11,123 bases of DNA from Microcystis sp. T1-4 (GTDB taxonomy: Bacteria; Cyanobacteriota; Cyanobacteriia; Cyanobacteriales; Microcystaceae), in the NCBI RefSeq assembly GCF_000297435.1, contig NZ_CAIP01000427.1, positions 1-11,123 of the forward strand, given 5' to 3'. Each line of letters begins with the position of its first letter. Position 1 is the stretch's first letter. Positions 1 through 6,330 of this stretch are shown piece after piece. The position numbers and the translations under genes were made by a program. The notes beneath the pieces were generated by a model that saw nothing but the letters and a program-made list of their open reading frames with translations, made no database searches and had not been told where the DNA came from.

Positions 1-48
1 CTTGATAAGGGGGTGTCTGATAATTTTTAACACCTACCTACTTATTGA

Positions 49-1179
49 TTACAGCTTAAACTGTTTCATAAAAGCTCGATCGATCCGATCTTTCCATAAC
101 CATAATAACGGTGATTGCCACGAAAAACCGCCCCAAGATGCGATCGCTTTTTGGTCTCCTGTCCCGATTAAACTGAGATAATTTTTCTGGGGAAAATAGG
201 GTTTTAATGGCTGATTTTGCAGAATTCTGACTAAATTATCGAACAGAGGTTTACCTTGTCGGACGGCAAAAACTCCCGCTTTCGGACGGGGATAATCTGG
301 AATCGTGGCAATATCTCCCACGGCAAAAATATGGGGATGGGAAAGGGATTGCAGATAATTATTCACTAAAATAAACCCTTTTTCATCTGTCAGTAATCCT
401 GACGCTTTAATCCAACTAGGGGCCGAGGCAGTCGTTACCCAAATTGTATAATCCGTGGGCAAAACTAACCCCGATGAACAGATAATCCGATCTGCTTGCA
501 CTGCCGTCACATCCGTTGATAAATATAATCTAATTCCCCTTTGTTTAAAAATATTCTCCAAACGTTGGCCGACCCAATTATTATGGTTCGGTAGTAGTTT
601 TTTTCCTCGATGAATTAGAGACAAATTCAAATTACTGCTAGAGTTGAGAATTTTGGCCAAACGGGACTGCATATTTAAAGCTAATTCGACCCCGCCCGCG
701 CCACCACCAACAATGACGATATTTAAAGGATTATTGGGGTTACTAACCGCTTTTTTCAGGATTTCTTGCCATCCTTCCCGAAAAATCGGCACCGGTTTGG
801 CGGGAATAGCGTACTCTTTAGCACCGATAACATTATCCACTGCTGGGATGCTGCCGATATCGATCGAGAGATAATCAAAGGGAATTGGTGAAGAATTATG
901 ACAAATTACTTGACATTTTTCCGTATCTATGGAATCAGCCTTAGCTAAACAGAATTGCGCTTGAGAATACCTAGCTAGAGAAGGTAAATCGATATGAGTT
1001 TCGGCAAAATCATAAAAACCGGCGATGTAGCCGGGTAACATTCCCGAATAGGGGGTATGGGTGACATCGCTAATTAAAGTTAATTGAACGTTTTTTAGGG
1101 GTGATTGCCCCCAAAGACGAAGGGCGATCGCATGACTATGACCACCACCGATAAAAACTAGGCGCTTGACTAAATCCAT
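49..1179 (-). CDS. FAD-dependent pyridine nucleotide oxidoreductase, stand-alone SelD-N-terminal-like
   Basis: The 376-residue protein is probably a soluble or membrane-associated flavoprotein that oxidises NAD(P)H; the electron acceptor is not visible. The N-terminal FAD-binding loop is GGGHSH (residues 11-16), followed by the family-typical YSGMLPGYIAG (44-54). A second dinucleotide fold, IVGGGAGGVELA, lies at 155-166, and the C-terminal FAD-contacting FAVGD at 285-289. The layout matches the type II NADH dehydrogenase-like family. The GGGHSH and SGMLPG motifs are those of the oxidoreductase domain that in many cyanobacteria is fused in front of selenide,water dikinase (SelD). Here a TAA ends the protein where the kinase domain would begin, and no kinase-like sequence follows in the 48 bases left. 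The start gives a normal N-terminus, but no Shine-Dalgarno is seen. The gene is divergent from phaA. The fold is secure; the exact role is not. Confidence 0.85.
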   Translation of the reverse strand: MDLVKRLVFIGGGHSHAIALRLWGQSPLKNVQLTLISDVTHTPYSGMLPGYIAGFYDFAETHIDLPSLARYSQAQFCLAKADSIDTEKCQVICHNSSPIPFDYLSIDIGSIPAVDNVIGAKEYAIPAKPVPIFREGWQEILKKAVSNPNNPLNIVIVGGGAGGVELALNMQSRLAKILNSSSNLNLSLIHRGKKLLPNHNNWVGQRLENIFKQRGIRLYLSTDVTAVQADRIICSSGLVLPTDYTIWVTTASAPSWIKASGLLTDEKGFILVNNYLQSLSHPHIFAVGDIATIPDYPRPKAGVFAVRQGKPLFDNLVRILQNQPLKPYFPQKNYLSLIGTGDQKAIASWGGFSWQSPLLWLWKDRIDRAFMKQFKL

Positions 1180-1234
1180 AAAAAAAGGGGATTGCTGCCG
1201 GAAAAGTTAAATTCTAATGAATATATCTTCTGAC

Positions 1235-1247
1235 ACAGAAATTCTGT
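1235..1247. promoter_or_regulatory. 13-base perfect palindrome in the divergent intergenic region
   Basis: ACAGAAATTCTGT is a perfect 6+1+6 palindrome. It sits in the 219-base gap between the oxidoreductase gene (minus) and phaA (plus), 56 bases upstream of the oxidoreductase start. Its size and symmetry would suit a dimeric repressor site. I saw no convincing -35/-10 pair for either gene in the gap, so the operator role is only an inference. Confidence 0.25.
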
Positions 1248-1398
1248 TGCAAAATCGAGGGTAGATAGACAAAAACTCAAGGCATCGAGGCCAGGAACTT
1301 GTAACCAATGACAGTCAATTGGGATTTTGATCTTTTCGGACTCGATATTCTTAAGCAAATTCTATCTATTATCTTCGCTTCCCAATAGAGAGAAGTCT

Positions 1399-2589
1399 AT
1401 GCAAGAAGTTTATATCGTGGCCGCTGTCCGGACTCCAATTGGTCGTTTTGGTGGGGGATTAATCGGATTATCCCCGGCCGATTTAGGGGCAACAGTGATG
1501 AAATCTGCCCTAGAAATCGCTAATTTGCCCCCAGAAGCCCTAGATTTGTACATTTTCGGCAATGTTTTGGGATCGGGTCATGGTCAACTCATCCCTCGAC
1601 AAGCGGCGATTAAAGCGGGAATTCCCGTAAGCGTGGACGGATATCGGGTGGATATGGTTTGTTCTTCGGGAATGATTGCCGTTAGTAACGCTGCCACCTC
1701 AATTCGCGCCGGCGAAGCGGATCTCGTCCTCGCCGGTGGCATCGAATCCATGTCCCAAACTGGCTTTTTTCTCTCCCATCGGGCCCGGTGGGGTTATAAA
1801 TTCCTTATGGGTGCGCCGGAACAATTAACCGACCTATTACTGCACGATGGCCTAACCGATGCTACCACGACTGAGGGCATGGGTTCCCAAGTCGATCGCC
1901 TCTGTCTCGATCGCGGGGTTTCTCGGCAAGCATTGGACGAAATTGCCGCCTTATCCCACCAAAGAGCAGCCACAGCCACAGAAAAAGGCTGGTTTAACGG
2001 CGAAATCGTGCCAATTGAGCTTAAATCTAAGAAAGGTTCCACAATTATCGCTCAAGATGAGGGTATTCGTTCCGATAGTACCCCAGAAGGTTTAGGAAAA
2101 CTGCGGCCAGCTTTTAACCCGTCGGGAGTTTTAACCGCAGGCAATAGTAGTCAGATTTCCGATGGGGCTGCCGCTATCCTTTTAGCCAGTCAAAAAGCCG
2201 TGGATCAGTACGGTTTAAAACCAATTGCCAAAATCCTCGGCGGCGCTGTGGGTGCTGGCAAAACCGATCGCTTCCCAGAATTCCCCGTCCTAGCGGTGAA
2301 AAAATTGCTATCATCTCTAGATAAAACGATCGAAGATTTCGATTTAGTGGAAAATAACGAAGCTTTTGCCTTAAATAATCTGCTTTTTGAGATGGATCTG
2401 GGGTTAGCGAGGGAAAAACAAAACGTTCACGGTGGTGCGATCGCCTTGGGTCATCCCATCGGCGCTTCCGGAGCGCGGATTCTGGTGACGTTAATTAATG
2501 CGTTGAAAGTACAGGATAAAACCCTCGGTATGGGGGCCATCTGTCATGGGACCGGTGGCGGAACAGCGATCGCAATTGAAAGAGTTTAG
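1399..2589 (+). CDS. phaA: acetyl-CoA acetyltransferase (beta-ketothiolase) PhaA
   Basis: This enzyme condenses two acetyl-CoA into acetoacetyl-CoA, the first step of PHB synthesis in the cytoplasm. The 396 residues are the usual thiolase length. The acylated nucleophile is Cys88 in VDMVCSSGM. The NEAF motif is at 320-323, the histidine of GHPIGASG at 352, and the second catalytic cysteine is Cys382 in ICHGTGGGTA. That C-terminal motif carries extra residues compared with the common C-x-GGG form. I chose the ATG at 1399 because GAGAGAAG lies just upstream and because it begins with the thiolase-typical EVYIVAAVRTPIGRFGG. An in-frame TTG at 1327 would add 24 residues that do not look like thiolase. 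phaB follows after 12 bases, its Shine-Dalgarno overlapping the phaA stop, so the two are likely co-transcribed and translationally coupled. A fatty-acid-degrading thiolase is the alternative, but the neighbours favour PhaA. Confidence 0.95.
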   Translation: MQEVYIVAAVRTPIGRFGGGLIGLSPADLGATVMKSALEIANLPPEALDLYIFGNVLGSGHGQLIPRQAAIKAGIPVSVDGYRVDMVCSSGMIAVSNAATSIRAGEADLVLAGGIESMSQTGFFLSHRARWGYKFLMGAPEQLTDLLLHDGLTDATTTEGMGSQVDRLCLDRGVSRQALDEIAALSHQRAATATEKGWFNGEIVPIELKSKKGSTIIAQDEGIRSDSTPEGLGKLRPAFNPSGVLTAGNSSQISDGAAAILLASQKAVDQYGLKPIAKILGGAVGAGKTDRFPEFPVLAVKKLLSSLDKTIEDFDLVENNEAFALNNLLFEMDLGLAREKQNVHGGAIALGHPIGASGARILVTLINALKVQDKTLGMGAICHGTGGGTAIAIERV

Positions 2590-2593
2590 GAGG
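2588..2593 (+). promoter_or_regulatory. Shine-Dalgarno of phaB overlapping the phaA stop codon
   Basis: AGGAGG shares two bases with the TAG stop of phaA (2587-2589) and lies 8 bases before the phaB ATG. This is a near-perfect match to the anti-Shine-Dalgarno. The overlap suggests that ribosomes finishing phaA help start phaB. Confidence 0.85.
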
Positions 2594-2601
2594 AAAAAGC
2601 T

Positions 2602-3318
2602 ATGGTATCTCTGGGACTAGAGGAGAAAGTTATCGTCGTTACCGGCGGAAATCGAGGCATTGGGGCGGCTATTGTCTCTCTTTTGATAGAATTGGGGGCC
2701 AAGGTGGCCTACACGGATTTAGCCACCGATAATCCCCAGGGTTTAGGCATTGTCGCCGACGTGACTAAGTTGGAATCCATGGAAGCGGCAGCTCAACAAA
2801 TTGAAGCGGAATTGGGACCGGTTTACGGCATCGTCGCTAACGCGGGGATTACCAGAGATAACTTTTTCGCTAAATTAACGCCGCTAGATTGGGATTTAGT
2901 GATTAATGTCAACCTAAAAGGGGTTAATCACACGATTAAGCCGTTTATTGAGGGAATGTACGAACGACAAGCGGGATCGATCGTTTGTATTAGTTCTATT
3001 TCCGGTGATCGCGGTAATGCCGGCCAAACTAATTACGCAGCCACAAAAGCGGCAGTTATCGGTTTAGTCAAATCCTTAGCGCGAGAAGCTGCTCGTTACA
3101 ATATTCGCGCCAACGCGATTGCGCCGGGGTTTATTAACACGGAAATGACTTTAGCGATTCCCGATAAAGTTCGCGATAAAATCACCGCCGAAATTCCCTG
3201 TCGTCGCTTCGGTGAACCCGCAGATATCGCTTGGGCAACTGCTTATTTACTCTCTCCTGTTGCCAGCAGTTATGTCTCTGGAGAAGTCCTCAGAGTTAAT
3301 GGGGCCCATCACACTTAA
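2602..3318 (+). CDS. phaB: acetoacetyl-CoA reductase PhaB (short-chain dehydrogenase)
   Basis: This enzyme reduces acetoacetyl-CoA to (R)-3-hydroxybutyryl-CoA, the monomer for the synthase. It is a 238-residue classical SDR. The cofactor loop TGGNRGIG is at 14-21, NAG at 80-82, and the catalytic tetrad is Asn104, Ser132, Tyr145 and Lys149 (YAATK). The end of the second strand reads YTDLATD, with Asp39 where an acidic residue usually favours NADH in this family, and the segment between the second and third strands is short. From memory, cyanobacterial PhaB from Synechocystis shows the same TDLATD stretch and was described as NADPH-dependent, so cofactor use cannot be settled from this. The C-terminus SGEVLRVNGAHHT fits cyanobacterial PhaB. 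A FabG-like ketoacyl-ACP reductase is the alternative; the adjacent phaA argues against it. Heptamer repeats start right after the stop codon. Confidence 0.93.
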   Translation: MVSLGLEEKVIVVTGGNRGIGAAIVSLLIELGAKVAYTDLATDNPQGLGIVADVTKLESMEAAAQQIEAELGPVYGIVANAGITRDNFFAKLTPLDWDLVINVNLKGVNHTIKPFIEGMYERQAGSIVCISSISGDRGNAGQTNYAATKAAVIGLVKSLAREAARYNIRANAIAPGFINTEMTLAIPDKVRDKITAEIPCRRFGEPADIAWATAYLLSPVASSYVSGEVLRVNGAHHT

Positions 3319-3370
3319 TCAGTTATCAGTTATCAGTTATCAGTTATCAGTGGGTAAGTTATCAGTTATC
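3319..3370 (+). repeat. TCAGTTA heptamer array downstream of phaB
   Basis: Four perfect head-to-tail copies of TCAGTTA occupy 3319-3346, beginning on the base after the phaB stop codon. A partial copy (TCAG), a short interruption and two more copies up to 3370 follow. The same unit recurs at 3761 and 4849. It is a short tandemly repeated repetitive sequence of the kind common in filamentous and colonial cyanobacteria. I see no coding function. Confidence 0.95.
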
Positions 3371-3579
3371 TAATTCAAAGATGGAAAATGTGTTTGTTAT
3401 CGAAAAAATCGGGTCTAAAACCTGGCATTTTAAGGCGAAAAGTTTTTGGAGCGGGGCATAAATCACCATTATAAAAACGGACTCCTGCCCCTTGCCTCCG
3501 TTATTTAGTGCCCGTTTAGCTAGTAAATAGGAGAGAAAAAATTATCAATCAGGAGTCTGAAGAAACGGTTAATGACGAG
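3371..3579. other. non-coding gap between the repeats and the small antitoxin-like gene
   Basis: No gene is supported here. The longest plus-strand frame, from an ATG at 3380, gives only 26 codons. Around 3479-3499 the text GACTCCTGCCCCTTGCCTCC looks like a degenerate heptamer array of a second type. AGGAGAG at 3529-3535 is a good ribosome-binding site but is followed by ATT at 3541, not by a standard start codon. Toxin genes often sit beside genes like the one at 3580, but none is found here. Confidence 0.6.
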
Positions 3580-3756
3580 ATGCGAACTGAATATGACTTT
3601 TCTGGTGGTATTCGTGGCAAATATTATCAAGCTTATCGACAGGCTAGTAATGTGATAATTCTCGATCCCGATGTGGCGGAAATTTTTCAAGATTCAGCCT
3701 CAGTCAATGAAGCGTTAAGATTACTAGCAAAAATTGCCAAGTCTGGAAAAATATGA
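3580..3756 (+). CDS. small antitoxin-like protein, possibly with an eroded start codon
   Basis: The 58-residue product begins MRTEYDFSGGIRGKYY and ends with a helical segment, SVNEALRLLAKIAKSGKI. Small cyanobacterial proteins opening with this EYDFSGG-RGKYY pattern and carrying LDPDVAEIF (28-36) are usually partners of RelE/BrnT-like toxins; this is recall, not a search result. The ATG at 3580 has no Shine-Dalgarno. The frame stays open upstream to 3520. A strong AGGAGAG at 3529-3535 would fit a start near 3541, where the codon is ATT, adding about 13 residues (INQESEETVNDE and one more). The natural start may have mutated, or ATT may serve as a rare start. No toxin gene is adjacent, so it is an orphan or a remnant. 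It sits between phaB and phaE, flanked by heptamer repeats, which suggests an insertion into the PHA cluster. Confidence 0.6.
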   Translation: MRTEYDFSGGIRGKYYQAYRQASNVIILDPDVAEIFQDSASVNEALRLLAKIAKSGKI

Positions 3757-3760
3757 CTTA

Positions 3761-3776
3761 TCAGTTATCAGTTATC
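3761..3776 (+). repeat. short TCAGTTA array before phaE
   Basis: Two full copies of TCAGTTA plus TC start five bases after the stop of the small antitoxin-like gene and about 60 bases before phaE. The unit and orientation match the arrays at 3319 and 4849. Confidence 0.9.
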
Positions 3777-3835
3777 GGGTGTAGAGTTGGTTAGTAAACT
3801 AGCGAAATCAGCGTTAAAGGAAAAGGGCAAAAATA

Positions 3836-4831
3836 ATGGATAAACCGACACAAGCTTGGAGTGAGATGGCCGCCGATTACGTCAATCTTTGGACAGAAAC
3901 CGGGGCAAAAATGTGGTCAAGTTGGTTTGATATGATGGGGGCGATACCGACTCCTATGGGCAATATTAAACCAGAATTACAAGAGGCAACCCAGCGCTAT
4001 TTTGATAATCGGGATTTGTTGATCAAATTCCTAAAATTATCGGTGGAAGCTTGGGAAAGTATTTTCCCGAAAATGCAAACAGGAGAAAACTGGCAAACAA
4101 TTTTAGATAATTATACCCAACAGATGCGCGGTCAACTGAATAGTTTTACTGCCACCACTTCCCAGGGTAGTCAAGATGTCAGTCAACTATGGACAATTTA
4201 CCTGCAACAATTACAAAGTCTCAATCATTTATGGTTCGATCCTTTCGTGCTGTCAAATGACACAATAACCAAAGCTTGGTTAGGTAATACTTCTTCTTTG
4301 ATCGAACTCAATAATATCTATTGGCAGAAGTTTTATGATGAAACTTTTGGCCAATGGTTACAGATGCCTTTATTAGGATTGCCGCGAGAATTTAACCGCA
4401 AATTACTCGATAGTTTTGAAACTTGGCGCGTTCTTTATCAGGCTAGTATTAACTATCAAATTGTGCTGGCTGATATTCAAGTTAAATCCTTTGAAGCTTT
4501 AACTAAAAAATTAGTTTTCCTAGCAGAAAAAGGTCAACCTGTCAAGAATTGGCGAGAATTTCAAGATGTGTGGAGTGTAGTCGCTGATGATATTTTTGAA
4601 AAGGCTTTTTGTCAACCAGAAAACCTAAAAGTAAGGGGAAAATTTATTAATTCCCTCAATGATTATCGCATCAAACAGCAGGATTTAATGGAAATTTACC
4701 TGCGTTCGATGAATCTGCCTACCCGCAGCGAAGTCGATGAAATTCATCGGACTATCTATGAGTTACGCAAAGAGGTAAAAAGTCTCAAAAAAGCTTTAGG
4801 AGAAAAAAAAGCAGTAGAAAGTAACAATTAG
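3836..4831 (+). CDS. phaE: class III PHA synthase subunit PhaE
   Basis: PhaE is the non-catalytic subunit that pairs with PhaC to form the active class III PHB synthase on the granule surface. The 331-residue protein is mostly helical and rich in Trp, Gln and Asn. It has no hydrolase motif, signal peptide or membrane segment. The N-terminus (AWSEMAADYVNLW, residues 7-19) and the C-terminal block PTRSEVDEIHRTIYELRKE (295-313), followed by a Lys-rich predicted coiled coil, are the recognisable parts of the family. In PhaC/PhaE synthases the C-terminal region is thought to contact PhaC. GGAAAAGG at about 3817 is a plausible ribosome-binding site before the ATG. phaC follows after 179 bases filled with repeats, so co-transcription is likely but not tight. 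Cyanobacterial PhaE sequences vary, yet the pairing with phaC makes the call firm. Confidence 0.92.
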   Translation: MDKPTQAWSEMAADYVNLWTETGAKMWSSWFDMMGAIPTPMGNIKPELQEATQRYFDNRDLLIKFLKLSVEAWESIFPKMQTGENWQTILDNYTQQMRGQLNSFTATTSQGSQDVSQLWTIYLQQLQSLNHLWFDPFVLSNDTITKAWLGNTSSLIELNNIYWQKFYDETFGQWLQMPLLGLPREFNRKLLDSFETWRVLYQASINYQIVLADIQVKSFEALTKKLVFLAEKGQPVKNWREFQDVWSVVADDIFEKAFCQPENLKVRGKFINSLNDYRIKQQDLMEIYLRSMNLPTRSEVDEIHRTIYELRKEVKSLKKALGEKKAVESNN

Positions 4832-4848
4832 TTAATTGTGCTTGACAA

Positions 4849-4892
4849 TCAGTTATCAGTTATCAGTTATCAGTTATCAGTTATCAGTTATC
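4849..4892 (+). repeat. TCAGTTA heptamer array between phaE and phaC
   Basis: Six perfect copies of TCAGTTA (4849-4890) plus TC make this the longest array in the window. The reverse complement of the unit, rotated, is ATAACTG, one base away from units of the array at 4944-4978. The transcript could therefore fold the two arrays onto each other. Confidence 0.97.
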
Positions 4893-4943
4893 GGATTGCA
4901 GTTTTAAGTATATAGTGTTAGGTGAAAACTTCGGAACTTTCTT

Positions 4944-4978
4944 TTCACTGATTACTGTTTACTGTTCACTGCTCACTG
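4944..4978 (+). repeat. degenerate NTYACTG heptamer array before phaC
   Basis: Five units in strict 7-base phase: TTCACTG, ATTACTG, TTTACTG, TTCACTG and CTCACTG. It ends 19 bases before the phaC Shine-Dalgarno. The units resemble a diverged, inverted version of the TCAGTTA repeat upstream, with 53 bases between the arrays. Confidence 0.85.
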
Positions 4979-5010
4979 AAAAATCCCCACTTTTCTAGGA
5001 GAATTAAATT

Positions 5011-6105
5011 ATGTGGCCATTTTTGACGCAAGTGAAACTGGAAGATTTTACCCAAGATTATCTAGAATTAACTCAGAAAAATCTCAAAGGTTTAGACAAT
5101 CTCAAACGAGTTAAAGAAGAAGATATTCAGTGTGGAGTCTCGGAAAAAGAAGCAGTTTATCGGGAAGATAAAATCATTCTCTACCACTTTAAACCCGTGG
5201 TTGAAAAACCCTTCGAGATTCCCTTGCTGATGGTTTATGCTTTGGTCAATCGTCCCTACATGGTAGATTTACAGGAAGGGCGTTCTTTAGTGGCCAATCT
5301 GCTGAAATTAGGCTTAGATATCTACTTAATTGATTGGGGATATCCCACCAGAAGCGATCGCTGGTTAACCCTTGATGATTATATCAATGGTTATGTCAAT
5401 AATTGCGTCGATTTTATTCGTCAAAGTCACCATCTCGACAAAATTAATCTGCTAGGAATCTGTCAGGGGGGAACCTTTAGTTTATGCTATAGTTCCCTCT
5501 ATCCCGATAAGATAAAAAATCTGGTGACAATGGTGACACCGGTGGACTTTTATCAAACCGAGACCCTCTTAAATATGCGCGGGGGGTGTTCCTTGGGGTC
5601 CGAAGCATTAGACATCGATTTAATGGTAGATGCTATGGGCAATATCCCGGGAGATTTTCTTAACTTAGAGTTTCTGGAATTGAAACCTTTGCAGTTAGGT
5701 TATCAGAAATACCTCGATTTTCCTGACATCATGGAAGACGAATCAAAATTAGTTAATTTTCTGCGTATGGAAAAATGGATTTTTGATAGTCCCGACCAAG
5801 CGGGAGAATCCTACCGACAGTTTCTCAAGGATTTCTATCAGCAAAATAAACTGATTAAAGGGGAAGTGATGTTAGGAGATAAACGGGTAGATTTACACAA
5901 TCTGACCATGCCAATTCTCAATCTTTATGCGGATAAAGATCACCTTGTCCCTCCCGCTTCTTCCCTCGCTTTAGGGAATTATATCGGTACTTCTGACTAT
6001 ACCGCTTGTGCTTTCCCCGTCGGACATATCGGAATGTATGTCAGTGGCAAAGTGCAACGGGATTTACCCCCCGCTATTAGCGATTGGTTGAAAGCAAGAG
6101 CTTAA
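5011..6105 (+). CDS. phaC: class III poly(3-hydroxyalkanoate) synthase subunit PhaC
   Basis: PhaC is the catalytic subunit polymerising (R)-3-hydroxybutyryl-CoA into PHB with release of CoA, at the granule surface. The 364 residues match class III enzymes (about 355 residues) and are far shorter than class I or II. It is an alpha/beta hydrolase with the lipase-like box GICQGG and nucleophile Cys151. The other triad members are Asp310 in YADKDHLVPP and His339 in PVGHIGMY. The YLIDWGYPTRSD stretch (105-116) and the cap segment LDIDLMVDAMGNIPGDFLN (200-218) are typical. AGGAGA at 4997-5002, 8 bases before the ATG, is a strong ribosome-binding site. All active-site residues are present, so the enzyme should work with PhaE upstream. 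A hairpin without a T tract lies 16 bases after the stop. No phasin gene or regulator such as phaR is seen nearby. Confidence 0.96.
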   Translation: MWPFLTQVKLEDFTQDYLELTQKNLKGLDNLKRVKEEDIQCGVSEKEAVYREDKIILYHFKPVVEKPFEIPLLMVYALVNRPYMVDLQEGRSLVANLLKLGLDIYLIDWGYPTRSDRWLTLDDYINGYVNNCVDFIRQSHHLDKINLLGICQGGTFSLCYSSLYPDKIKNLVTMVTPVDFYQTETLLNMRGGCSLGSEALDIDLMVDAMGNIPGDFLNLEFLELKPLQLGYQKYLDFPDIMEDESKLVNFLRMEKWIFDSPDQAGESYRQFLKDFYQQNKLIKGEVMLGDKRVDLHNLTMPILNLYADKDHLVPPASSLALGNYIGTSDYTACAFPVGHIGMYVSGKVQRDLPPAISDWLKARA

Positions 6106-6121
6106 CAATCCTAGAAAATAT

Positions 6122-6147
6122 CCCCTTTTCCCAGTTTGGGAGAGGGG
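6122..6147 (+). terminator. GC-rich hairpin after phaC, no T tract
   Basis: CCCCTTTTCCCA can pair with TGGGAGAGGGG around a GTT loop, giving about 11 pairs with one bulged base. It is 16 bases after the phaC stop, where a terminator is expected, but no run of T follows. It could be a 3'-end stabilising structure or a weak or factor-assisted terminator. Confidence 0.4.
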
Positions 6148-6281
6148 TGTAACACAATACAACACATCGATAAAAAAACATCTACGGGCAGTAAAATAAA
6201 CTTTTGTAACAGAGGATGTTAAGCACTGTTGCAAGATCGGGCAGAATCGGAGAATCTCGTTCCTTTTGGCTAAACCCCTGT

Positions 6282-6289
6282 GGTACACT
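6282..6289 (+). promoter_or_regulatory. candidate extended -10 promoter element for chlP
   Basis: GG-TACACT at 6282-6289, with the T at 6281, gives the extended form TGG-TACACT, a fair match to TG-N-TATAAT. It lies about 42 bases before the chlP start codon. No good -35 box is found 17 bases upstream (TCCTTT at 6261), which is tolerable for an extended -10 promoter. Confidence 0.4.
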
Positions 6290-6330
6290 GCAAAGCGTAC
6301 TCGCTCGTAAGTATGTAGGAGAAAACCTGA

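Noticed and set aside
644..874. 76-residue plus-strand frame inside the oxidoreductase gene
   Set aside because: It is antisense to a well-supported coding region and has no protein-like motifs. Similar antisense or out-of-frame stretches in phaA, chlP and the glycosyltransferase gene were dropped for the same reason.
1170..1358. 62-residue minus-strand frame in the divergent gap
   Set aside because: It overlaps the start of the oxidoreductase gene, has no ribosome-binding site and looks like non-coding AT-rich sequence.
1327..1398. In-frame TTG extension of phaA by 24 residues
   Set aside because: The added residues are unlike thiolase N-termini, and the ATG at 1399 has a ribosome-binding site and the expected EVYIVAAVRTP start.
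3319..4892. Heptamer arrays considered as a CRISPR array
   Set aside because: Units are 7 bases with no spacers and no cas genes nearby; they are simple tandem repeats.
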